Shown: positions 38,310 through 47,706 of the stretch, one piece after another | Position numbering within the stretch: the stretch's first letter is position 1 | Layout: every line of letters starts with the position of its first letter | Assembly: GCF_001889025.1 (NCBI RefSeq) | Contig: NZ_CP018154.1 | Location: forward strand, 548,001-612,000 | DNA length: 64,000 bases | Origin: Sphingorhabdus lutea | Lineage (GTDB): Bacteria > Pseudomonadota > Alphaproteobacteria > Sphingomonadales > Sphingomonadaceae | Direction: 5' to 3' | Notes under the pieces: generated by a model | Seen by the model: only the letters and a program-made list of their open reading frames with translations | Database searches by the model: none | What the model was told of the DNA's origin: nothing | Program-made: the position numbers and the translations under genes

Positions 38310-39293
38310 TTATACCAAATGTTCGGCCATGCGGTCATATATTTCCAACCGATCATTGCCAAGCATATATTGACCGGCCATTCGCCACCGGCCATGCGCA
38401 TCGGCCAAATCGGACAATCCCATATCGCCAATGGATAATTGGCGCGACCCCATGATAATCGGAGCGCGGTAAATCATTATCCTATCGACAAGGTCATTTT
38501 GCAAAAATGATGCCGCACATTCTCCGCCGCCTTCCAATAATAACCAATTATCGGGCAGTAAATTTACATCATTGGGGGCACAAATATGTCCCCAACCATC
38601 GGGCGCATTTTTGCCCATGATAATTTTACGTGGCGCGCGGTCGTGCAACCCCATTAACCGAACATCCAAAGCAGGGGCGTCCGCACGAAATGTGCCCGCG
38701 CCAATTAAAATAGCATCATGCCGCGCGCGCAGGGCATGAACATGGCGGCGGGCTGCATCGCCCGTTATCCATTTGCTTTGTCCATTATCACGGGCAATTG
38801 CCCCATCAATCGACATGGCCAATTTTAAGGTGATAAAGGGGCGTCCCTTTTCCTGTTGGGATAAAAATCCGGCCATAGAAGCGCGGCTTTCATCCTCTAA
38901 TATCGGGGATATAATCTCTATATCATGCTGGCTCAATCGTTCCAGTCCCTTGCCACGCATCCTGTAATCGGGGTCAACCGCGCCGCAGATAAGCCGCTTT
39001 ATCCCGCTATTTATAATTAAGGAACAGCAATTTGGGCCGCGCGGGCTTTCATGCGTGCATGGTTCTAATGTGCTATATAATGTTGCGCCCTTGGCTGCTT
39101 CGCCCGCCTGTGCCAATGCCATTGCCTCGGCATGGGGGCGCCCGCCCGCCATTGTATAACCGCGCCCAATAATGATATTATCTTTAACAATAATAGCCCC
39201 GACATTGGGGTTGGGATGGCTTATCCCCTGTCCTCGATGGCCCAGTGATATTGCCGCACGCATATATTTATGATGCTGATGTGCATCCGACAT
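38310..39293 (-). CDS. ribD: bifunctional riboflavin biosynthesis deaminase/reductase RibD
   Basis: A 327-residue two-domain enzyme. The N-terminal deaminase has the zinc site HAEAMALA with PCTHESPRGPNC, and the C-terminal reductase has LAMSIDGAIA and GAGTFRADAPALDVR. It performs the second and third steps of riboflavin synthesis. Its start overlaps the upstream gene's stop by one base (TAATG). Confidence 0.95.
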   Translation of the reverse strand: MSDAHQHHKYMRAAISLGHRGQGISHPNPNVGAIIVKDNIIIGRGYTMAGGRPHAEAMALAQAGEAAKGATLYSTLEPCTHESPRGPNCCSLIINSGIKRLICGAVDPDYRMRGKGLERLSQHDIEIISPILEDESRASMAGFLSQQEKGRPFITLKLAMSIDGAIARDNGQSKWITGDAARRHVHALRARHDAILIGAGTFRADAPALDVRLMGLHDRAPRKIIMGKNAPDGWGHICAPNDVNLLPDNWLLLEGGGECAASFLQNDLVDRIMIYRAPIIMGSRQLSIGDMGLSDLADAHGRWRMAGQYMLGNDRLEIYDRMAEHLV

Positions 39294-39763
39294 TATTTTG
39301 ACCCAGAGGATGGATTTTTACCATTCACTATCTCGGCCTGTTTTGGTTCAGGCTGCTTTTTTTCTTTTGCAGCTTTTTCGGCGGCGGCCTTTTCATCTGC
39401 GGCTTTCTCCGCAAGTGCCTCTGCCTCTATCCGTTCCACATCCATTCCCGAAGCGCGGCCAATCGCCTTAAACGTCTCTTTTCTTTTTTCCGCAGCGATT
39501 CGTGCCTTTTCAGCATTGATTTTATAATCGGCCAAAATTTCTTCACGTGAGCGTTCAAGCGTCCAGTTTTTAAAATATATTACCTCTGGCGGGGGAGGCA
39601 GTGATTTTTCCTTTGCATCAATATGCAAGGCAAAAAGCAATATTCCCGGCGGCAAACATGCCATAAAAAATAATAAAGGTTTATATTGACGGCGCACACG
39701 TAAATAATGCCATAAATCGGCAATGGCGTTTGTTGGTGTGGTGACATCTTTAAAAATCGACAT
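39293..39763 (-). CDS. conserved inner-membrane protein with coiled-coil tail
   Basis: A 156-residue protein without a recognised family name. An N-terminal hydrophobic segment (LLFFMACLPPGILLFAL, about residues 30-46) is followed by an SREEILADYKINAEKARIAAEKRKETFKAIGRASGMDVE segment and an Ala/Glu/Lys-rich low-complexity tail, probably coiled coil. It is co-transcribed with ribD by a one-base overlap. Similar proteins are common beside ribD in sphingomonads, and the link to riboflavin is probably only positional. Confidence 0.8.
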   Translation of the reverse strand: MSIFKDVTTPTNAIADLWHYLRVRRQYKPLLFFMACLPPGILLFALHIDAKEKSLPPPPEVIYFKNWTLERSREEILADYKINAEKARIAAEKRKETFKAIGRASGMDVERIEAEALAEKAADEKAAAEKAAKEKKQPEPKQAEIVNGKNPSSGSK

Positions 39764-39892
39764 AATCGTTAAATAAGGCCCATTGGCAAAATTGCAAAGC
39801 GCTTAGTTAAACAAAAATGAAGCAGTGCCGTTTAAATAATTGAAGCCGGCGGATCAGATATTGGATTTTGCCTTAAATTATTGCGAAAATAA

Positions 39893-40306
39893 ATGGACAT
39901 AATAAGCATGGCCTTACCAAAGGAATATCGACCAAGTCACGCCATGGCAGGCAGACATCATCGCCATGCGTTGGAACTTTCTGCCCTGTTAAAGGGGTTA
40001 GAGCCCCATGCTGCGTCGGAAATTTTGCATGATGAGTTGAACCATATTTTGACCCTGATAAAAATGGGAAGTCATCCAACCCAAAAAGCATGGCGTGAAC
40101 AATGGCGCGACAATCATCTGGCACGTGGACAGGCGGTGCTTACCGCGTTGATCGCGCATATGGAGATGAGCAGCGATGCGAGCAGCGATTTATTGATCCA
40201 AATTTATCAATCCATGGCGGTTAATCTGCGCATCATTGGACAGAAAAATGATGCTGGCCTGTTGGATCAATTGATTTTAACCGCAAATAAATTGGCGGTG
40301 GATTAA
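39893..40306 (+). CDS. FliS-like protein
   Basis: A 137-residue helical protein. The C-terminal half (RGQAVLTALIAHMEMSSDASSDLLIQIYQSMAVNLRIIGQKNDAGLLDQLILTANKL) follows the pattern of the FliS flagellar export chaperone, while the N-terminal half is diverged. A neighbouring sigma-54 activator, FlgM and FliA support a flagellar role. The start may be the ATG at 39893 or at 39908. I would not exclude an unrelated four-helix protein. Confidence 0.55.
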   Translation: MDIISMALPKEYRPSHAMAGRHHRHALELSALLKGLEPHAASEILHDELNHILTLIKMGSHPTQKAWREQWRDNHLARGQAVLTALIAHMEMSSDASSDLLIQIYQSMAVNLRIIGQKNDAGLLDQLILTANKLAVD

Positions 40307-40360
40307 ATATAAAATTTCATTTATTTTCGCCCAAAATATCAGGCATAATGCAAAAATAAT

Positions 40361-41431
40361 TTAGGCAATTTGCAAATCATATCGGCGCATTTTTTCCACC
40401 AAAGTGGTGCGTTTTAATGACAACATCCTTGCCGCCTCTGCAATCACCCCTTCACAATTATTCAATGCCTGTTGAATACGTTGCTGTTCCAATTCCTCAA
40501 CCAATTCACGAAGATTGACCGGTTCGCCGGCATCTTCATCCATATCGATATTGTTAAATTCTTCTTGAACAAAGGGTTTAAAAGTTGGTGCGGATTGATT
40601 TGGTTGATTATCCGGTTTTTTACGTGGTTTTTGCACGATAAGCTCTGATGCGCTAAATTCATCCAATATTTCACCTGAATGGAAAATCTGCGCCCGCTCC
40701 ACAAAATTGCGCAATTCACGAATATTGCCGGGCCAGTCATAGCTTTTTAACAATTTTTCCGCCTCGATTGACAGGGTAAATCGGCGCGATTTGGGATGTT
40801 TCTTTTGAAAATGTTCAACCAATAAACCAATATCCTGTGCGCGTTCTTTTAATGTCGGCACATCAATAACCACCACGCCCAAACGGTAAAAAAGATCCGC
40901 TCTTAATCCGCCCTTTTCAATTGCACAGTCAATATCAATATTGGTTGCTGATATAATCCGCGCATCGGTTTCAATTTCGGATGCTGCGCCAATGGGCCGT
41001 ATCCTGCCATCTTCCAACACTCTTAATAATTTCACCTGAAGCGCGGGTGACATTTCGCCAATTTCATCTAAAAATAGGCTGCCTTTATCCGCTTGCTTAA
41101 AACGCCCAATTTGATTGTCAATGGCGCCTGTAAATGAACCTTTTCTGTGTCCGAACAGCTCACTCTCCATCAATTCAGAAGGAATGGCCCCGCAATTTAT
41201 CTTAACCAATTCGGCATGATGGCGGCTGCTTCTTTTATGAATTTCTGCCGCGACCAATTCTTTGCCTGTGCCCGATGGGCCATTTATCAATATGGGGGCA
41301 TCGCTTTGCGCGACCTGTTCAATGATATGACGCAGACGCTTTGCTGGTAAAGAATTGCCAATAATGGAGGAAATATATTCCTGTTCCATATCATAATTAT
41401 TTACATTTACCATAGCAACCATCCGCAGCAC
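40361..41431 (-). CDS. sigma-54-dependent transcriptional activator (FleQ-like)
   Basis: A 356-residue bacterial enhancer-binding protein with no receiver domain. The AAA+ core has GPSGTGKE (Walker A), the GSFTGA variant of GAFTGA, LFLDEIGEM (Walker B), and the SIIG and WPGNIRELRN motifs. A Fis-type helix-turn-helix at the end is AARMLSLKRTTLVEKMRRY. FleQ- and FlbD-like proteins switch on flagellar genes, and the local flagellar genes support that. Start is uncertain: GTG 41431, ATG 41422 or ATG 41413 are possible. Confidence 0.88.
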   Translation of the reverse strand: MLRMVAMVNVNNYDMEQEYISSIIGNSLPAKRLRHIIEQVAQSDAPILINGPSGTGKELVAAEIHKRSSRHHAELVKINCGAIPSELMESELFGHRKGSFTGAIDNQIGRFKQADKGSLFLDEIGEMSPALQVKLLRVLEDGRIRPIGAASEIETDARIISATNIDIDCAIEKGGLRADLFYRLGVVVIDVPTLKERAQDIGLLVEHFQKKHPKSRRFTLSIEAEKLLKSYDWPGNIRELRNFVERAQIFHSGEILDEFSASELIVQKPRKKPDNQPNQSAPTFKPFVQEEFNNIDMDEDAGEPVNLRELVEELEQQRIQQALNNCEGVIAEAARMLSLKRTTLVEKMRRYDLQIA

Positions 41432-41658
41432 ATGCGATAAAAAAGCATGTAATTTAATGAACTTACGCCATTAAAATCGCCAATTGAAGTAAACAAAAGA
41501 TTAAATGATTTTAACCCCCTCAGCAGATAAGGGGAATAATATATCCATATTGGAGCTTTATTTTTATAAAGCCCAGAGGGGTAGGCATTTTACATGATTA
41601 TACATATCCAATTTGGATGTAATAATTTTCATCATGCATAAATAATTGGGCAATTTTT

Positions 41659-41685
41659 GATAAAAATATATAAATTTGCCGATAA
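41659..41685 (+). promoter_or_regulatory. candidate sigma-28 promoter upstream of flgM
   Basis: A perfect sigma-28 -10 element GCCGATAA lies at 41678-41685, with an A/T-rich element resembling TAAA upstream at 41661. The spacer is 13 bases instead of the consensus 15, so the -35 match is partial. The flgM ATG is 18 bases downstream of the -10. Confidence 0.55.
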
Positions 41686-41703
41686 GAATGCCGTTATCCC
41701 CAT

Positions 41704-41946
41704 ATGGAAATAATATCTGCACAACGTCCTTACACTCCCTGCGATGATAAATCAGCATTAGGAGCAGTGCCACTAACAAATAAAGGCCCAGAGGCAGGCG
41801 TAAAAATGAAAAATGAACCAGCATCCGACAATGACGCAAAATATGATGAGTTGATGAAGGTACGCGAGGCTATTTTGAACGGCGATTATCAGATTGATGC
41901 AGATAAAATTGCCGGCATCCTTATCCAAAAGGATTTGGTGTCATAA
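41704..41946 (+). CDS. flgM: anti-sigma-28 factor FlgM
   Basis: An 80-residue FlgM. The C-terminal helix (MKVREAILNGDYQIDADKIAGILIQKDL) carries the G-x-Y-x-I/V-D pattern that binds sigma-28. FlgM holds FliA inactive until the hook is complete and FlgM is exported. The Shine-Dalgarno is poor, so the true start could be an internal ATG. It precedes fliA by 148 bases. Confidence 0.8.
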   Translation: MEIISAQRPYTPCDDKSALGAVPLTNKGPEAGVKMKNEPASDNDAKYDELMKVREAILNGDYQIDADKIAGILIQKDLVS

Positions 41947-42094
41947 TTTTGACGCTTTGCATTTTTCCAATTATAATTTTATTACGCGGCATCAAAAAAT
42001 CTCGCATAAATATCGGTAATATATAGATTTTTTATAATTGGCACAGGCTGTGCTTTTTCACTGTTGATGATAACAAGATGAAAAGGACCAGCAA

Positions 42095-42880
42095 GTGAGG
42101 GACCAAAGCCAATTAGAAACCATGACCCGGAAACAGGATGTTCAAACATCCCATAAAGAGGGACAGGTAATAAATTCCACCAATTTAAATAATAAAGAAA
42201 TTGAAGTTATAATCGCCCAATATCGCCCCTTGGTCCGGCGCATTGCCAATCAGGTGCAGCGACAATCGGGAAATATGCATGATTTTGACGATTTGGAACA
42301 AATTGGTATATTGGCATTATTTGAAACATTAAAAACAGGCGCCGATATTGGCCCGCAATTTCCTGCCTATGCTCGGATGCGGGTGCGCGGCGCCATGATG
42401 GATAATTTACGTAAAACTTCGACCATCAGCCGATCAGCCATTGCAAAAAGACGTGCCTTGTTAAAATGCCGCAATGAATTGGAACAACAACGTTTCCGTT
42501 CCATCACCAGCGACGAAATGGCCGCCGAAATGAATATGGATGCCGCCAGCTATCATCAAATGGAATGGGAAAGCCAACCCGCCGACATGTCCTCCATCGA
42601 TGATATTTATCATGAAAAAAATTCCGATTTTGTTGATGATGAGCTGGATAGTTTTGAGCTGCTGGAAAAAAAGCAATTGCAACAAATATTGGCCAGCCTT
42701 ATTGGCGGATTAAAACCAAGGGAAGCTCAAATTTTGCAGCTTTATTTTGTTGATGAATATGGGTTGGAAGAAATTGGCACCATCATGGGTGTGGGTTCGG
42801 CGCGTATTTGCCAGATTAAAAAGGCAGCATTGAATAAATTGAAAAATCAGCTGCACGAAAAAATTGGCAATCATTATTAA
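42095..42880 (+). CDS. fliA: flagellar sigma factor FliA (sigma-28)
   Basis: A 261-residue sigma-70 family factor of the FliA/WhiG type. Region 2 is VIIAQYRPLVRRIANQVQ…DFDDLEQIGILALFETL and region 4 is LKPREAQILQLYFVDEYGLEEIGTIMGVGSARICQIKKAALNKLK. I start at the GTG at 42095 after AAGGACC; the ATG at 42122 is possible. It directs late flagellar genes and is antagonised by the adjacent FlgM. Confidence 0.93.
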   Translation: MRDQSQLETMTRKQDVQTSHKEGQVINSTNLNNKEIEVIIAQYRPLVRRIANQVQRQSGNMHDFDDLEQIGILALFETLKTGADIGPQFPAYARMRVRGAMMDNLRKTSTISRSAIAKRRALLKCRNELEQQRFRSITSDEMAAEMNMDAASYHQMEWESQPADMSSIDDIYHEKNSDFVDDELDSFELLEKKQLQQILASLIGGLKPREAQILQLYFVDEYGLEEIGTIMGVGSARICQIKKAALNKLKNQLHEKIGNHY

Positions 42881-42951
42881 ACCCGCCATTAAAGCAAAGA
42901 AATAGTCCGATACGCTCTTGATTGCGGGATAGAGCGCCGTCATAAGGGCGC

Positions 42952-43842
42952 ATGATAAAAAATATCTTTTTGTTGCTTGCCATTATTGCCGTGGGCGTTG
43001 GTATATGGTTTTACACTTTATCCGGCCCAATGAAGTTAAATATGGCCGACAAGGCATGGCCCGCAGAATTGGGCATGATTAAATCGGTGCAAACAATAAA
43101 TTATGGCGATGATTCGCGCCAAAAATTGGATATTTATCAAATTGCGGATGCGAAAGTGCGCGTCAATGGACAAGATAATTTTGATAAAAAACCGGTATTG
43201 ATATTTTTCCATGGAGGCAGCTGGTATCATGGGGAGCGGGAGGGATATGCCTATATCGCCCGCGCATTTGCCAAATATGGCATAATGACGGTGATTGCCG
43301 ATTATCGCAAATATCCCGATGTTCAATTTCCCGATTTTGTAAATGACAGCGCAGCCGCCATTAAATGGACGCGGCAACATATCGCGAAATATGGCGGAGA
43401 TCCCGATAATATCACCATTTCAGGACATAGCGCAGGTGCGCATTTATCCATGCTTGCTATATTGGATCCAAAATATATGGGCGATATTACTTATATTCGC
43501 GGCGTCATAGGGATTGCAGGGCCATATGATTTTTACCCCTTTACTTCGGATTCGGCCAAAAATGCGATGGGCCATTGGCCAAAGCCAGCCGAAACCCAGC
43601 CAATAAATTATACGCGCGCCGATGCCCCGCCTATGTTGTTATTAAGCGGGGATAATGATAAATTGGTCAGCCCACGAAACAGCAAGTCGCTGGCCGCTGC
43701 GTTACAAGAAAAAGGCGCAAAGGCAGAGGTGAAAATTTATCCCCAAATGGATCATTATGAAATCATCATGGCCATTGCGTTGCCCTTTCGGGGCAAGGGC
43801 GCTGTCCTTGACGATATGGCCGCATTTATAAACAGAAAATAA
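42952..43842 (+). CDS. alpha/beta hydrolase, carboxylesterase-like
   Basis: A 296-residue alpha/beta hydrolase with an N-terminal membrane segment (IKNIFLLLAIIAVGVGIWFY). The oxyanion motif FHGGSW, the nucleophile motif GHSAGAH and a C-terminal GDNDKLVSPRNS (Asp) and MDHYE (His) make up the catalytic triad region. It belongs to the HGG (BD-FAE) esterase branch. Substrate is not known. It is 23 bases before the nucleotidyltransferase gene. Confidence 0.88.
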   Translation: MIKNIFLLLAIIAVGVGIWFYTLSGPMKLNMADKAWPAELGMIKSVQTINYGDDSRQKLDIYQIADAKVRVNGQDNFDKKPVLIFFHGGSWYHGEREGYAYIARAFAKYGIMTVIADYRKYPDVQFPDFVNDSAAAIKWTRQHIAKYGGDPDNITISGHSAGAHLSMLAILDPKYMGDITYIRGVIGIAGPYDFYPFTSDSAKNAMGHWPKPAETQPINYTRADAPPMLLLSGDNDKLVSPRNSKSLAAALQEKGAKAEVKIYPQMDHYEIIMAIALPFRGKGAVLDDMAAFINRK

Positions 43843-43865
43843 TGGACAGAAAAAAGGCGCAATAA

Positions 43866-44672
43866 ATGGAAATGATACCGCAATTTGATGCCATTTTATT
43901 GGCCGGATCACGCCCCGAAATTGACCCATTGGCGCATGCCGCCAATGTTAGCTTAAAATCATTGGTCATGGTGCATGGCCGGCCCATGCTTTCATGGCCG
44001 CTGCGCCATATTTTATCGCACCCGCAATGCCGCAAGCTTTGTATTTTGGCCCAAGATTTTAGGGAGTTGTTACAACATCCACAGCTAAAGCCCCTATTAA
44101 CCCATCCAAAGGCGCAAATGTGCATCAGCAATGATGGGATTAGCAGCTCTATCGCCGATATTTTAAACGGCAGCCAATTATCATCGCCCATATTGATATT
44201 AACTGGTGATAATGTGTTGATTAACGACATGATATTGGATGAATTTTTACAATCGGCAAAGGGTAATGATTTGGCCGTGGGCATGGTCGAAAAACGCACA
44301 ATGATGGCAAAATATCCAGATGCAAAGCGCACATGGATAAAATTGCGCGGCGGGGCATGGTCGGGCGCAAATTTATTCTGGATTGAAAAGCCCGCCGCTA
44401 TGCAGCCGCTTTTATCATTTTGGCAGGATGTAGAACAAAAACGCAAAAAAGGGCTGGCGATTATTGCCGCCTTTGGCCCATTTTTAATGATTGGCGCGGC
44501 GGCGCGTTTTTGGACAATGGGACAGGCAATTGCAAAGGCGGGGCGCCGTTTCGGGCTTCGCGCGGCATTGGCGCCCATCAATATTGCCGAGGCATGTATC
44601 GATGTCGATAAACCCGCCGATTTAATTCAGGTAGAGGCGATTATGGCGTCAGACCGTCAATATGGGCCATGA
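43866..44672 (+). CDS. MobA-like nucleotidyltransferase
   Basis: A 268-residue protein with an NTP-transferase fold: AILLAGSRPEIDPLAHAANV is an LxAGG-like N-terminus and ILTGDNVLINDMILDEFL has a metal-binding aspartate. The substrate may be a molybdopterin cytidylyl-, sugar- or polyol-phosphate type and cannot be assigned. It converges with the P-loop kinase gene and overlaps it by 32 bases on the opposite strand. Confidence 0.8.
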   Translation: MEMIPQFDAILLAGSRPEIDPLAHAANVSLKSLVMVHGRPMLSWPLRHILSHPQCRKLCILAQDFRELLQHPQLKPLLTHPKAQMCISNDGISSSIADILNGSQLSSPILILTGDNVLINDMILDEFLQSAKGNDLAVGMVEKRTMMAKYPDAKRTWIKLRGGAWSGANLFWIEKPAAMQPLLSFWQDVEQKRKKGLAIIAAFGPFLMIGAAARFWTMGQAIAKAGRRFGLRAALAPINIAEACIDVDKPADLIQVEAIMASDRQYGP

Positions 44673-45351
44673 CCGCCGCCTTTGCCTTTGCCAACATTTG
44701 GTCATAAGGTTCCAATGAAGACAGATCGACAATCGGCGCATTATTAAATGTTAATTGCGGGGTCGCGGCGACCTTTGCCTTTAATGATTCGATTTTATGA
44801 TCTGGTTTGCGGGCAAAGGCGGTTTTCACATCAATATTCAATCTTATGACAAGATTGGGGATATAAGACGCCATTTCGGTATAAATGGCCAATTCATTTT
44901 TGGATAGCCAGCTGACCATTGCGCCTTCGGCCCTTGCCGCGGACAGGCCCGGCCCATCATAAAATCCTGGAACCTCCAATTGGGGGTAGCGGTCGGTCAC
45001 CACCAACATGCCCGATTTACGCAAAGCGATCATTTTGGCAAAGCGGCGTGCGCGAATTTTTGAAAAAATATAAATGACCAATGCCGTCGCTACACCAGGA
45101 ATTTTTGCGCCCTTGGTCCGGGCCTGTTTTGCCTTTTTGGATAATAATTTTTCAAAGGATGGCCCAATAATCGGCCATGCCTTTATCTTATTGCCCATGA
45201 CACCGGAACGCAGGCCCAAATATGTGCTTTGCGCCGGACGCTGTGCCTGAATCCATGATAATAGGTCGGCAGAAAGGGTTGATTTGCCCGATCCATCACA
45301 GCCCACAACAGCGATGAGCGGTGCCAGATCGGATGCGTTTTCTTGTGCCAT
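44641..45351 (-). CDS. P-loop thymidylate kinase-like protein
   Basis: A 236-residue protein with a P-loop (VVGCDGSGKSTLS) and a DRYPQLEVPGFYDGPGLS segment resembling the dTMP-kinase DR(Y/F) motif, and no other assigned domains. It is not the housekeeping dTMP kinase, because the lid and TMP-binding motifs differ and the local neighbours differ. It overlaps the downstream end of the nucleotidyltransferase gene and the ICMT-like gene's stop by one base. Confidence 0.75.
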   Translation of the reverse strand: MAQENASDLAPLIAVVGCDGSGKSTLSADLLSWIQAQRPAQSTYLGLRSGVMGNKIKAWPIIGPSFEKLLSKKAKQARTKGAKIPGVATALVIYIFSKIRARRFAKMIALRKSGMLVVTDRYPQLEVPGFYDGPGLSAARAEGAMVSWLSKNELAIYTEMASYIPNLVIRLNIDVKTAFARKPDHKIESLKAKVAATPQLTFNNAPIVDLSSLEPYDQMLAKAKAAVMAHIDGLTP

Positions 45352-46082
45352 TAACTAATGCCGTCAAATGCCTTGCCAAATTGCCGCGCCGCGCCAAGCA
45401 CCACCCGCAATATAACACAGACTGCAAATATATAATATAAAGTCAAATTTTCCGGAAATTCAAATCCATTTCGTGCAAAATCAAACAACACCACCGCGCT
45501 GGCCAATTGAAAGAATTTTTTATATTCGCGGCGAATCGCCCTGCGCCACCAAAAGGGATATTTTGGTTTCACCCATCCGGTCAGGCGCGGTAATAATGCT
45601 GGGATTCTGGCGGCCCATGCCTTATGCGCATCGCCAAATTTGGTGATAAGAAATTCTTCTTCGTAAAAACTGATTCGTTCGTAAATTAAAACGGATATTA
45701 AAAATACCAATGCGCCAAATTCCCATGATCCGCTTAACATCGCAATGCCGGTAAAATTCATGATACGGCCAACATATAATGGATTACGCACTACCGAATA
45801 TGGTCCAGTGGTGTTTAATTCCGCTGCTTCGGCTTCTTTTTTTGCATTGCCTGATGTGCCAAGCGCGGCATATCCGCCAATGATGAAACGCCAAATGGCC
45901 GCACCCGCCGCAATGCCAAATGAAACCCATAACCATGCCATATTGGCAGCTTCGCTTTCAAATGGGCCATATTTCCCGCTGCAATAGGCGATAATAGCGC
46001 CCAAAATAATTACTGTATAAATATATGTGCCGCGAATGATAAATAATTTATGTCCGCTTTTTGCCAATTCTTGTTGATACAT
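45351..46082 (-). CDS. ICMT/PEMT-like membrane methyltransferase
   Basis: A 243-residue membrane protein with about five hydrophobic segments. The conserved RNPLYVGRIMNFTG and the YERISFYEEEFLITKFGDAHKAW segments belong to the isoprenylcysteine carboxyl methyltransferase / phospholipid methyltransferase superfamily. A lipid or prenyl substrate is likely. It forms a two-gene operon with the kinase by a one-base overlap. Confidence 0.85.
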   Translation of the reverse strand: MYQQELAKSGHKLFIIRGTYIYTVIILGAIIAYCSGKYGPFESEAANMAWLWVSFGIAAGAAIWRFIIGGYAALGTSGNAKKEAEAAELNTTGPYSVVRNPLYVGRIMNFTGIAMLSGSWEFGALVFLISVLIYERISFYEEEFLITKFGDAHKAWAARIPALLPRLTGWVKPKYPFWWRRAIRREYKKFFQLASAVVLFDFARNGFEFPENLTLYYIFAVCVILRVVLGAARQFGKAFDGIS

Positions 46083-46353
46083 GCGCGTGCTTTTTCCAGT
46101 CTATTTGGCATAATATATGCCGATAATAAGTATATAATGATTTTGCGTCCCTTTGCCTTAAGCCGCCGCAAAGGTCAATCATTGGCGCATATGGCCTAAA
46201 TTACACCTTATTATATCACTATATTTATATTATTTAAGGCGTGATTATGTAATTCCAATGATTGTTTGGGTTGAGAATAATTTTTTTTATGTTTAAACGA
46301 AGCTGTATTATGGCTGAACGACCATATTTTTTTGAATCTTAAAGGTAGCAAAA

Positions 46354-47142
46354 ATGGCAGAATTCCTCCTTCCGAAAAATAGCAAAATTAAAAAGGGTAT
46401 TACCCATGATGCTGGTGCCAAAAATGAAGGGGGCAATGTAAAGTCCTTTAAAATATATCGTTATGATCCTGATAGCGGCGAAAATCCTCGCTATGATAAT
46501 TTTGAATTAAATCTTGATGAATGCGGCCCGATGGTCCTTGACGCGCTTATCAAAATGAAAAGCGAGCAAGACCCGTCTTTGACATTTCGTCGTTCCTGCC
46601 GCGAGGGTATTTGCGGTTCATGCTCCATGAATATAAATGGCAAAAATGGCCTTGCCTGCACCACCGCGATTGAAGATTGCAAGGGTGAGGTTCAAATTAC
46701 CCCCTTACCACATATGGAGGTTATTAAGGATCTGGTCCCTGATTTCACCCATTTTTATGCGCAATATTCATCGATAAAGCCATGGTTGCAAACCGTTACC
46801 CCCGAACCATCGGATAAGGAACGCCTGCAAACCCCCGAAGATCGGGCAAAGTTAGATGGTTTATATGAATGCATTTTATGCGCCTGTTGTTCCACCAGCT
46901 GCCCTAGCTATTGGTGGAATAGTGATAAATTCCTTGGTCCTGCAATTTTGCTACAGGCATATCGCTGGCTTGCCGATAGCCGCGATGAAATGACAGGTGA
47001 GCGTTTGGATGAGTTGGAAGATCCATATCGCCTATATCGTTGCCACACGATTATGAATTGTTCCAATGCCTGTCCCAAGGGGTTGAACCCGGCAAAGGCA
47101 ATCGCAGAAACCAAAAAAATGATGGTGGAGCGCCAGATATAA
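46354..47142 (+). CDS. sdhB: succinate dehydrogenase iron-sulfur subunit
   Basis: A 262-residue SdhB. A 2Fe-2S domain ([21 protein letters not shown]), a 4Fe-4S motif ([13 protein letters not shown]) and a 3Fe-4S motif ([15 protein letters not shown]) relay electrons from SdhA to ubiquinone. The gene stands without sdhCDA in this window and is preceded by a 271-base promoter region. The stop is about 40 bases before the thioesterase gene. Confidence 0.96.
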   Translation: MAEFLLPKNSKIKKGITHDAGAKNEGGNVKSFKIYRYDPDSGENPRYDNFELNLDECGPMVLDALIKMKSEQDPSLTFRRSCREGICGSCSMNINGKNGLACTTAIEDCKGEVQITPLPHMEVIKDLVPDFTHFYAQYSSIKPWLQTVTPEPSDKERLQTPEDRAKLDGLYECILCACCSTSCPSYWWNSDKFLGPAILLQAYRWLADSRDEMTGERLDELEDPYRLYRCHTIMNCSNACPKGLNPAKAIAETKKMMVERQI

Positions 47143-47181
47143 TCTGTCTGTGCTATTCATCTTTTCGTAGAGGAAGGCGAA

Positions 47182-47706
47182 TTGGAACAATCCGGCGATG
47201 AGCCCCATTTTTTAAGCCATAAAGTCGCCGCAGAGCCGGGCTGGTATAGTTGGGATATGGTGGATAAGGACCGCTATAACCAATTTTTGGCCCCTATTCG
47301 CATTAAAATGGGCCAAGATGGCATTGCCTTGGTCCGCATGACGCCGCGAATCGAACATAGCAATTTGGGCAATATGGTGCATGGCGGCGCATTGCTTGGC
47401 TTTATTGATGTCGCCTTATTCGCAGGTTGCGCCATATATCGCGTGGGGCGCGAAGGACCGTCGCTGACCGTTGATTTGCAAACAATATTTATTGGCGCGG
47501 GTAAATTGGACCGCGATTTATTTGCCAAGGTGGAAATAATGCGCGAAACTGGACGCATGATTTTCATTCGCGGCACAATTGTGCAAAGTGATGAAGACGC
47601 AGCGGTTGGCAATGGCGAAATTGATGAAGATAAATTAACTTATTTGGTGGCCAGTTTTTCCGGCATTATTAAAAAGACCAAAGCAATTTGGACGGATCCA
47701 GCATAA
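47182..47706 (+). CDS. hot-dog fold thioesterase (PaaI-like)
   Basis: A 174-residue PaaI/YdiI-like thioesterase: NLGNMVHGGALLGFIDVALFAGC is the hot-dog catalytic region, and LTVDLQTIFIGAG is a second motif. It starts with TTG at 47182 behind a strong AGGAAGG; the next in-frame ATG is at 47260 and would remove the N-terminal 26 residues. The stop is one codon before zapE. Substrate not known. Confidence 0.85.
   Translation: MEQSGDEPHFLSHKVAAEPGWYSWDMVDKDRYNQFLAPIRIKMGQDGIALVRMTPRIEHSNLGNMVHGGALLGFIDVALFAGCAIYRVGREGPSLTVDLQTIFIGAGKLDRDLFAKVEIMRETGRMIFIRGTIVQSDEDAAVGNGEIDEDKLTYLVASFSGIIKKTKAIWTDPA

Noticed and set aside
46119-46126. Sigma-28 -10 element GCCGATAA upstream of sdhB
   Set aside because: No matching -35 element lies upstream, and there is no flagellar gene nearby; it is likely a chance match.
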